DNA from: Nitrosomonadales bacterium
GTDB lineage: Bacteria; Pseudomonadota; Gammaproteobacteria; Burkholderiales; Sulfuricellaceae
Length of the DNA stretch: 9,234 nucleotides
Direction of reading: 5' to 3'
Assembly: GCA_003104895.1 (NCBI GenBank)
Contig: PQAG01000213.1
Location: 7,499 to 16,732 of the forward strand
A model generated the notes under the pieces. That model ran no database searches. It was not told the DNA's origin and was given only the letters and a program-made list of their open reading frames with translations. The first letter of the stretch is position 1, and the number at the start of each line of letters is the position of its first letter. Below, piece by piece: positions 1 through 5,443 of the stretch. Position numbers and translations under genes: made by a program.

Positions 1-240
1 CCAACCATCCAGTATTTTCCTAAGTTATCAAAAACAGCAAAATGTCACTTGGGTCAGGAAGCACAACTTGTCATGGCAACCAGAGGTAGTTTGCATGATA
101 ACCAAGGTTTGCATGCATATGCTATATGCTATAGGCGTTACAGCAAAAAAACTTCTCGCGCCGGGCAACATACTGGCCAATCATCCGGGGTGCGGCCAAC
201 AAGGTATAATGTTTCCCATTTGAACATCTGGACGCAAGCC
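1..240. other. AT-richer leader region upstream of queF
   Basis: No convincing gene is seen here. An open frame extends in phase upstream of queF, but its product (rich in H, Y, R, S) has no family resemblance and the conserved QueF protein begins at 241. The stretch is richer in A and T than the rest of the window. It holds a 9-bp direct repeat GTTTGCATG at 89-97 and 107-115, a 7-bp tandem repeat ATATGCT at 117-123 and 124-130 followed by ATA, and a TATAAT box near the right end. I looked for a preQ1-I riboswitch pattern, which often sits before queuosine genes, and did not recognise one. Confidence 0.6.
205..210 (+). promoter_or_regulatory. Putative -10 box of the queF promoter
   Basis: A perfect TATAAT hexamer lies about 30 nt upstream of the queF ATG, which would give a leader of roughly 20-25 nt. 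There is no good -35 hexamer at 16-18 nt upstream and no TGn extension, so the call rests on the -10 match, its position and the local AT richness. Confidence 0.4.
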
Positions 241-660
241 ATGCCGACCCAACCCAGCAAGGAACTTGAAACCTTCGATAACCCATATCCTGAAAGGGAT
301 TATCACATCCACATGGAAATCCCGGAATTCACCTGCCTGTGCCCCAAAACCGGCCAGCCCGATTTCGCCACCCTGATCCTGGACTACATCCCCGACCAGA
401 AGTGCGTCGAGCTGAAAAGCCTGAAACTGTACATGTGGTCCTACCGCAACGAAGGTGCGTTCCACGAGGCCGTGACCAACCACATCCTGAACGATCTTGC
501 TGCCGCCACCCAGCCGCGCTTCATGCGCCTGACGGCAAAGTTCTATGTGCGCGGCGGGATTTTCACCAATGTCGTGGCGGAGCACCGCAAGCCGGGATGG
601 CAGGCTCTGCCGCACGTCGATCTGACGGCATTCGAGGCGAATTCGAATACGCGCGGGTAA
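241..660 (+). CDS. queF: NADPH-dependent 7-cyano-7-deazaguanine reductase QueF (single-domain type)
   Basis: Cytoplasmic enzyme that reduces the nitrile of preQ0 to the aminomethyl group of preQ1 with two NADPH, a step of queuosine tRNA-modification synthesis. The 139-residue product matches the short, unimodular (Bacillus-type) QueF of the tunnelling (T-fold) family rather than the long E. coli type. The active-site segment LCPKTGQPDF is present, with Cys34 as the expected thioimide nucleophile and Asp41 as the proton donor. The QueF signature ELKSLKLY follows at residues 57-64, then the substrate-binding His75-Glu76 pair. Start: the ATG at 241 gives the normal family length; the upstream in-frame extension is unlike QueF. 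The Shine-Dalgarno is weak (GGA about 10 nt upstream). It is the first gene of a close plus-strand run, with only 22 nt before the proposed start of the next gene. No preQ1 riboswitch was recognised upstream. Confidence 0.95.
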   Translation: MPTQPSKELETFDNPYPERDYHIHMEIPEFTCLCPKTGQPDFATLILDYIPDQKCVELKSLKLYMWSYRNEGAFHEAVTNHILNDLAAATQPRFMRLTAKFYVRGGIFTNVVAEHRKPGWQALPHVDLTAFEANSNTRG

Positions 661-670
661 GCATTCGGGC

Positions 671-676
671 AAGGAG
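671..676 (+). promoter_or_regulatory. Shine-Dalgarno AAGGAG that points to an ATC start at 683
   Basis: A perfect AAGGAG is followed by six nucleotides and then ATC, which is in frame with the FGGY kinase. No ATG, GTG, TTG or CTG occurs in any frame between the queF stop and the conserved first strand of the kinase (position 734). This site therefore decides the most likely initiation codon as a non-canonical ATC. Confidence 0.55.
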
Positions 677-682
677 AAAAAC

Positions 683-1999
683 ATCAGTCACTCGCCGATC
701 TTACCTCACCCCTCACCTCTCCCGCCTCACGCTTATTTAGGCATCGATTTCGGCACCAGTGGCGCCCGTGCCACCGTCATCGGCGATACGGGAGAAATCC
801 TTGCCCAGTGCCGCCATGATTTCCATGGCGAACAATCCGGCCCGCTGTGGCGTACCGCGCTATTCGAGCTGGTCGCGCAAATCCCTTGTGCGCTGCGCAA
901 TGTCCTTCGCGCCATCGCCATCGACGGCACCTCCGCCACGGTTCTTTTGTGCGATGCCGCAGGCGAGCCGCTGAGCGCCCCCTTGTTGTACAACGACGCG
1001 CGCGCCAGCGGGGAAGCCGAAGCGCTCATGCAAATGGCGCCTCGCAACCATGTCGCCGCCACGCCTGCTTCTGGGCTGGCGAAACTGATGTGGCTCAGCC
1101 GCCAGCCGGAACCCGGCGCTGCCGCCAGTTTCATGCACCAGGCCGACTGGCTGGCCTTTTTGCTGCACGGCAAGCCGGGGATCAGCGACTGCCACAATGC
1201 CCTGAAATCCGGCGGCGATCCGGAAACCCTCGATTACCCCGAGTGGGTCAAGGCACTTCCTGTCTCCGCCCTGCTGCCCCGCATCGTCGAGCCCGGCACC
1301 GTGATTGGCCCTGTCAGCGGCCGCATCGCGCACCATTTCGCCCTGCCCAGGGACTGCGTGGTACGCGCCGGCACCACCGACAGCATTGCCGCTTTCCTTG
1401 CAGCTGGGGCAGGCCAACCGGGCGAAGCGGTCACCTCGCTTGGCTCCACCCTGGTCCTGAAGCTGCTCTCCGAGCAGCGCGTGGAAAGCGCGCAACACGG
1501 CATCTACAGCCATCGCTTCGGGAGCCTGTGGCTGACAGGGGGCGCATCCAATAGCGGCGGCGCGGTGCTGCGGGCATTTTTCGATGACGCCGAGCTGCAA
1601 AGCCTGAGCCAGCGCATTGATCCAGACCAGCCCAGCGGGCTCGATTATTACCCCCTGCTCCAGCCCGGCGAACGCTTTCCCGTCAACGACCCGGCTTACC
1701 CGCCACGCCTCGCTCCCAGACCGGAAGATGATGCCTGTTTCCTGCAAGGACTGCTGGAAGGCATTGCCCGTATCGAAGCCCGGGGTTACCAGCTATTGCA
1801 GGAACTGGGCGCCACGCCGCTGATCTCCGTCCGGAGTGCCGGGGGCGGGGCCCGTAACCCGGCTTTCAGCGCCATCCGCGCACGCCTGCTGGGGGTGCCG
1901 CTGCATATCGCGCGCCACTCCGAAGCGGCCTATGGCAGCGCCCTGCTCGCCAGAGACGGCAGCCGGTTGCTATACTCCGGCCATGACAAATCAATCTGA
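683..1999 (+). CDS. FGGY-family carbohydrate kinase, D-ribulose kinase (SePSK/AtXK-1) type, with apparent ATC start
   Basis: Predicted ATP-dependent sugar kinase of the FGGY (actin-fold) family. From memory, the sequence is very close along its whole length to the Synechococcus putative sugar kinase SePSK and plant XK-1, which phosphorylate D-ribulose: shared blocks include IDFGTSGARA, IDGTS, LLYND, QADWL, AGTTDSIAAF, GEAVTSLGST, LTGGASN and GLDYYPL. With M1 at 683 the length is 438 residues (SePSK is about 426). The phosphate-binding Asp22 in IDFGTS and the catalytic-type Asp233 in AGTTDS are visible. Oddity: the frame is open from 626, yet the first ATG/GTG/TTG codon is a TTG at 947, which would delete the essential first ATP-binding strand. 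ATC at 683 with an ideal AAGGAG is the best start; it adds a Pro/Ser/His-rich stretch of about 17 residues before the family's usual first strand. A start-codon mutation, a sequencing error or a decaying gene are alternatives, but the rest of the frame is intact. The 3' end overlaps the next gene by 17 bp. Confidence 0.85.
   Translation: MSHSPILPHPSPLPPHAYLGIDFGTSGARATVIGDTGEILAQCRHDFHGEQSGPLWRTALFELVAQIPCALRNVLRAIAIDGTSATVLLCDAAGEPLSAPLLYNDARASGEAEALMQMAPRNHVAATPASGLAKLMWLSRQPEPGAAASFMHQADWLAFLLHGKPGISDCHNALKSGGDPETLDYPEWVKALPVSALLPRIVEPGTVIGPVSGRIAHHFALPRDCVVRAGTTDSIAAFLAAGAGQPGEAVTSLGSTLVLKLLSEQRVESAQHGIYSHRFGSLWLTGGASNSGGAVLRAFFDDAELQSLSQRIDPDQPSGLDYYPLLQPGERFPVNDPAYPPRLAPRPEDDACFLQGLLEGIARIEARGYQLLQELGATPLISVRSAGGGARNPAFSAIRARLLGVPLHIARHSEAAYGSALLARDGSRLLYSGHDKSI
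701..730 (+). repeat. C-rich, G-poor segment with CCTCAC repeats at the 5' end of the kinase frame
   Basis: These 30 bases contain 18 C and one G, with the hexamer CCTCAC at 704-709, 711-716 and 725-730. They encode the Pro/His-rich N-terminal extension of the kinase and separate the Shine-Dalgarno from the first conserved strand. The composition resembles a Rho-utilisation region in RNA; the opposite strand is rich in GG and GGG runs. Whether it is a functional element or an expanded low-complexity tract cannot be told from sequence alone. Confidence 0.45.
1971..1976 (+). promoter_or_regulatory. Possible extended -10 element before the PilZ-like gene
   Basis: TATACT preceded by TGC forms an extended -10 pattern (TGnTATAMT) inside the end of the kinase gene. 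A transcript would start about 6-8 nt downstream, at or next to the ATG at 1983, so it would be nearly leaderless. No good -35 is present. The site may be chance within coding sequence. Confidence 0.22.
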
Positions 2000-2549
2000 G
2001 CCACAGGGAATTTTCTACGCGGCTGACCTGCCGCTGAGCTGGACCGCACTCAGCCGCATCCTGCCTGCACAAACGGAACAATGGCAGCACGATACGCTCG
2101 CCCTGCTGCGCGCCCTGGCGGTGATCGAGGCCCCCTTTGCCGAGACGGACAAGGATGTTTCCTCCTCCGCCGGAAAGTCCATGGAAAGGCTGGAGGCCAA
2201 ACTGGACCTGGCGCTCAGCCTGATGATGCAGCTTGCGCGCCAGCAGGCCGAACTGCCCGCGCCACATCCCGTCATCCTGCGCGCCAACTCGGTGGAATGG
2301 GTTGGCGCAAGCAGCCCGGAACCAGCCCAGCTGATCCTGGTTTCCCTCCATCTCAGCCCCAGGCTGCCCCAGGCCCTGCACATTCCCGCCACCGTGACTG
2401 CTGTGGAGCGCCTGGAGAATGGAGCCAGGGTGAGTGCAAATTTCACCCCTCTGAATCAGGAAGCTGAAGAGTGGCTGGAGCGCACCCTGTTCCGCTTCCA
2501 TCGCCGCAGCATTCAGCAAAGCCATTCCCGGCAGCACGGCGAAAACTGA
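1983..2549 (+). CDS. Atypical PilZ-domain protein with N-terminal helical/coiled-coil segment
   Basis: A 188-residue soluble protein that I read as a divergent PilZ-type protein. The N-terminal half (about residues 15-90) is predicted helical, with a heptad-like MERLEAKLDLALSLMMQLA segment suited to coiled-coil oligomerisation. The C-terminal half (about 95-175) has the alternating beta pattern of a PilZ barrel and ends in a helix with WLERTLFRFHRR. The canonical c-di-GMP ligands, RxxxR and (D/N)xSxxG, are not visible. It thus resembles non-canonical PilZ proteins such as the Xanthomonas tetrameric type, which act through protein contacts rather than by binding the nucleotide. The start at 1983 overlaps the kinase stop by 17 bp and has no clear Shine-Dalgarno, suggesting translational coupling. 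The next gene, a diguanylate cyclase, begins 10 nt after its stop, which supports a role in c-di-GMP signalling. The PilZ assignment is from pattern and context, without a profile search. Confidence 0.65.
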   Translation: MTNQSEPQGIFYAADLPLSWTALSRILPAQTEQWQHDTLALLRALAVIEAPFAETDKDVSSSAGKSMERLEAKLDLALSLMMQLARQQAELPAPHPVILRANSVEWVGASSPEPAQLILVSLHLSPRLPQALHIPATVTAVERLENGARVSANFTPLNQEAEEWLERTLFRFHRRSIQQSHSRQHGEN

Positions 2550-2559
2550 GCATTTCCGC

Positions 2560-4443
2560 ATGCGCGCCCTGATTCGCGGCAAACGGTTTGCTATGGAGAT
2601 GGACGAGTACAGCCTCGCGAGATTCGAGGATATGCGCGGCTTCACAGCTGCGTTTGGCTTTGCGGCGGTGTTCCTGCTGTGGGGGTTGTGGGCTTGGGCC
2701 TGGAGCATCGCTCCGGCTCATGCACCGGATGTGCTGGGCTGGCATCTTGTGATGGGCGGGCTGCTGGCCATCTACCCCGCTGCCCTGCTCGGCGGACTGT
2801 CCCCGCGCGCCCTGCCCTGGCTGCTTTATGCCCTGCTGCTGGCGACACAGGGCATGTTTCTGCACATCCTGACCCTGCTGGCGGATGAAGGCAGCCAGGG
2901 GAGCGCCGGCTTTCTGTTCTGGTTCCTTGCCCCGCCGCTGATGGCATTCATTTTCGGCTGGCGCATCAATCTGGGAGGCAGCTTCCTGCTGCTGCTCTTT
3001 CCCAATTTGCTGGTTGCCATGTTCGGGAGATTTGCCGGTTTCGATCTGCTGCAATTCAATCTGCTCGCCCTCCCGGCCATGAGTATCGCGTTCTTTGTCA
3101 GCCACCTTGCGGACCGGTGGCTGCGCCAGATCCACAACCTGCGCAAACAGCTCGCCTGGCAGGGGACAGCCGTAGAATCGTCGGGAGAAGCGCTCCTCGT
3201 CACCGGCCTGAACGGCAGGATAGAATACGTCAACCCGGCTTTTACCGTGAGCACGGGTTATGCGCCAGAAGAAGTCATCGGCAACAAGCCCTCGCTCCTC
3301 AAAAGCGGCTTCCATGACAGCGTCTTCTACGAAACCATGTGGACCACCCTGCTCAAAGGTCAGGTCTGGCGTGGCGAAATCATCAATCGCCACAAGGACG
3401 GCAGTTCCATCAACCTGTGGATGAACATATATCCGGTTATGGGCCGCGACGGGCGCCCGGAAAAATTTGTCTCCATATCGAACGACATCACCGCCCAGAG
3501 ACGCCTGGAGGAAGAAGTCGCTCTCGGCAACGCGGAGCTGGAAGCCATATTCAACAACGCCGGGGGCGGCATCGCACTGCTGGATCTGTGGGGGCGTTTT
3601 ATCAAGGTCAACGACTTCTGGCTCTCGATGCTGGGATATTCACGTGCAGAGACCGCCACGCTCAAACATACAGACATTTCGCACGATGACGACGTGGCGG
3701 AGAACAGACAACTCTTTGTCGCCCTCGCCAGCGGCGAACTTTCTCGCTATGAGAGTGACCGGCGCTTCGTGCGCAACGGCGGGAGGGTTTTCTGGGGCCA
3801 CCTCTCGATGACGCCGGTCAAGGACGAGTCCGGCTACATCCGCGCCATCATCGCCATCATGCACGACATCGACGAACGCAAGCTGCTGGAAGAAAAGCTC
3901 GAATCCATGGCGCATTACGATGCGCTCACCGGCCTGCCCAACCGCGCCCTGTTTTTCGACCGCCTGGGGCAGGCCATTACCCAGACCAAGCGCAGCCAGG
4001 GGCATTTCGCGCTGATGTTCGTCGACCTGGACGGCTTCAAGGCGGTCAACGACACCTTTGGCCACGATACCGGCGACGCCCTGCTCAAGGCCGTGTCAGA
4101 ACATCTGCTGGAGTGCGTGCGGGAATCCGATACAGTCGCACGCATGGGCGGCGACGAGTTCACCATTATCCTGCGAGCCATTCGCGGCCCGGAGGATGCC
4201 GCCCATGTAGCCGAGAAGATCCTCGCCACGCTCACGCCCCCTTACCACCTGCTGGGCAACGAATGCCGCATCGGCGCATCGCTGGGCATCGTGCTCTATC
4301 CCCGGCATGGCAAAAACGCCGAAGAGCTGCTGAGCCAGGCCGACAACGCCATGTACGCCGTGAAAAAGGCGGGCAAGAATGCCTACCGGTTCGCAGAAGA
4401 ACTCACACCCCCCGCATCACCCACCACCACCCCGCCAGGGTAA
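2560..4443 (+). CDS. Membrane PAS-PAS-GGDEF diguanylate cyclase
   Basis: A 627-residue inner-membrane sensor enzyme predicted to make c-di-GMP from two GTP. Order of parts: about six hydrophobic segments (roughly residues 29-50, 60-80, 84-104, 114-132, 136-155 and 160-182); a first PAS domain (about 203-315, with LNGRIEYVNPAF and the following SNDITAQRRLEEE linker); a second PAS domain (about 326-440, ending HDIDERKLLEEKLE); and a GGDEF domain from about 450 (YDALTGLPNR start). The catalytic motif is an intact GGDEF at 530-534, and an RESD I-site at 521-524 lies the standard five residues upstream, so product inhibition is expected. There is no EAL or HD-GYP domain. The start at 2560 has only a weak ribosome site; an in-frame ATG at 2593 is the alternative. 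The last 15 or so residues are a Pro/Thr-rich tail encoded on top of the end of the convergent permease gene. The signal sensed is unknown. Confidence 0.9.
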   Translation: MRALIRGKRFAMEMDEYSLARFEDMRGFTAAFGFAAVFLLWGLWAWAWSIAPAHAPDVLGWHLVMGGLLAIYPAALLGGLSPRALPWLLYALLLATQGMFLHILTLLADEGSQGSAGFLFWFLAPPLMAFIFGWRINLGGSFLLLLFPNLLVAMFGRFAGFDLLQFNLLALPAMSIAFFVSHLADRWLRQIHNLRKQLAWQGTAVESSGEALLVTGLNGRIEYVNPAFTVSTGYAPEEVIGNKPSLLKSGFHDSVFYETMWTTLLKGQVWRGEIINRHKDGSSINLWMNIYPVMGRDGRPEKFVSISNDITAQRRLEEEVALGNAELEAIFNNAGGGIALLDLWGRFIKVNDFWLSMLGYSRAETATLKHTDISHDDDVAENRQLFVALASGELSRYESDRRFVRNGGRVFWGHLSMTPVKDESGYIRAIIAIMHDIDERKLLEEKLESMAHYDALTGLPNRALFFDRLGQAITQTKRSQGHFALMFVDLDGFKAVNDTFGHDTGDALLKAVSEHLLECVRESDTVARMGGDEFTIILRAIRGPEDAAHVAEKILATLTPPYHLLGNECRIGASLGIVLYPRHGKNAEELLSQADNAMYAVKKAGKNAYRFAEELTPPASPTTTPPG

Positions 4444-5308
4444 AAAAAGACAGGACCAGTCCCGCCGCCACCATCAGGGTCGCCAGGGGCGGGTCGAGAT
4501 CATGTTCGGCCGCCACGATGGCGGCAGTGATCATGGGCGGCATGGCGGCCTCGAACAATGTCACCTGGATAGCCTGCCCGCTTGCACCCAGCAGCGGCAC
4601 ATAAAGCAGGAAGATCGCCAGTGGCGCGAGCAGCAGCTTGAACAGCAGGCCGATGGAGAGGTTGCGGCCGTTGCCGGCGATATGCCCGAGTTTCAGCTGC
4701 AAGCCTACCGACAGCAGCGCCAGCGGCGCCAGCGTGTCGCCCAGCCGTTTCAGCAGCAGCGTGAACCACTCGGGATAAGCCGCGGGCATCAGCGCCAATG
4801 CGATCACCAGCGCAATGAAAGGCGGGAACAGAACAATGCGCCGCAGGATGGTCCGGGCGCTGGGCGCGCCGGAGGAATACAGCCCCGCCACGGTGATGCC
4901 GAGAATGGAGAGCACCAGGAAGCTGCCCAGCTGGTCGGCGACCAGGCCGGTGACGATGGCCTCCTTGCCATAGTAGGCCTCAATCATCGGCAGGCCGAGA
5001 AAGGAAGTATTACCCAGGCCGCCGGTCAGCATCAGCGCCCCGATCGTGGGGCGCGGAAGCACCAGCCATTTGCCCACGGCCCAGAAGAAACCCGCCGCCA
5101 GACCGAAATGAATCCAAGCCATGGCTGCGATGAAAGCCACATCGCCGGAAAGTCTGAGATCGTGGATATAGAGCAGCGTCAGCGCCGGCAGGGAAACGTG
5201 GATGATAAAGCTGTTGAGCGCTGCCGGCGCGTGCTCCGGCATGCGTCCGGCGCGGCGCAGCAATATGCCGGCGGCAAAACAGGTGGCGAGGAGAATGAGA
5301 TTGTTCAT
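4403..5308 (-). CDS. AEC-family (auxin efflux carrier-like) permease
   Basis: A 301-residue integral membrane protein of the AEC transporter family, which includes bacterial MdcF-like malonate and other organic-acid permeases; the substrate here cannot be named. It shows about ten hydrophobic segments, the family-typical N-terminus (LRRAGRMPEHAPAALNSFIIHVSLPALTLL) broken by conserved prolines, and the AEC motif GLGNTSFLGLPMIEAYYG at about residues 97-114, matched by a second inverted half in the C-terminal part. Start choice: the frame is open to an ATG at 5338, but the ATG at 5308 gives the MNNLILL start usual for the family. A TATACT on the minus strand (5317-5322) would sit just upstream of it. 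The 3' end overlaps the convergent cyclase gene by 41 bp and there is no terminator between them. Confidence 0.88.
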   Translation of the reverse strand: MNNLILLATCFAAGILLRRAGRMPEHAPAALNSFIIHVSLPALTLLYIHDLRLSGDVAFIAAMAWIHFGLAAGFFWAVGKWLVLPRPTIGALMLTGGLGNTSFLGLPMIEAYYGKEAIVTGLVADQLGSFLVLSILGITVAGLYSSGAPSARTILRRIVLFPPFIALVIALALMPAAYPEWFTLLLKRLGDTLAPLALLSVGLQLKLGHIAGNGRNLSIGLLFKLLLAPLAIFLLYVPLLGASGQAIQVTLFEAAMPPMITAAIVAAEHDLDPPLATLMVAAGLVLSFFTLAGWWWVMRGV

Positions 5309-5443
5309 GGGCTCATAGTATATGGCACAACATGGCATTAACTAAGCGCCCGATCCGGCAGATTTCATGCGGGAAAACGGGCTTGTCCGCCCGCAATCCG
5401 CAACGCATAATCGCCTGACCAGAACCAGGACGGAACAATACAG
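5309..5443. other. Divergent intergenic region between AEC permease and ClpX-like gene
   Basis: This gap between two divergent genes contains a good sigma70-type promoter reading right (separate entry), a possible minus-strand -10 (TATACT, 5317-5322) for the permease, and a small inverted repeat, CGGGC at 5378-5382 and GCCCG at 5389-5393. The repeat arms bracket the TTGTCC -35 hexamer exactly. The repeat could be an operator or a chance GC palindrome. Confidence 0.4.
5383..5411 (+). promoter_or_regulatory. Putative sigma70 promoter of the ClpX-like gene
   Basis: TTGTCC (5383-5388) and CATAAT (5406-5411) are separated by the ideal 17 nt. The predicted transcript would begin near 5418, giving a leader of about 25 nt to the ATG at 5444. 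A purine-rich AGGACGGA just before the start can serve as the ribosome site. The -35 lies in the loop of a 5-bp inverted repeat, so a regulator might compete there. Confidence 0.5.

Noticed and set aside
49..240. In-frame upstream extension of queF
   Set aside because: It would add 64 residues unlike any QueF and crosses the probable promoter; the ATG at 241 gives the normal family length.
947..1999. Kinase starting at the TTG at 947
   Set aside because: This would remove the first strands, including IDFGTSGAR, needed for ATP binding. The sequence from 734 on is clearly conserved coding sequence in the same frame.
860..2708. Minus-strand open frames opposite the kinase and PilZ genes
   Set aside because: They are antisense to conserved kinase motifs, have unnatural composition and no ribosome sites.
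2443..3393. Minus-strand open frame of about 316 codons over the PilZ and cyclase genes
   Set aside because: It is Gln/Glu/Ala-rich, has no recognisable motif, and spans the junction of two well-supported plus-strand genes.
4403..5338. AEC permease starting at the ATG at 5338
   Set aside because: It adds ten residues (MPCCAIYYEP) before the family's usual MNNL start and would run over the likely -10 element. It is kept only as an alternative.
4379..5341. Long plus-strand open frame (about 320 codons) opposite the AEC permease
   Set aside because: Its product is a Gln/Arg/His-rich low-complexity sequence with no domain pattern, while the opposite strand encodes clear membrane segments and AEC motifs. 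It is a shadow of a GC-rich gene.
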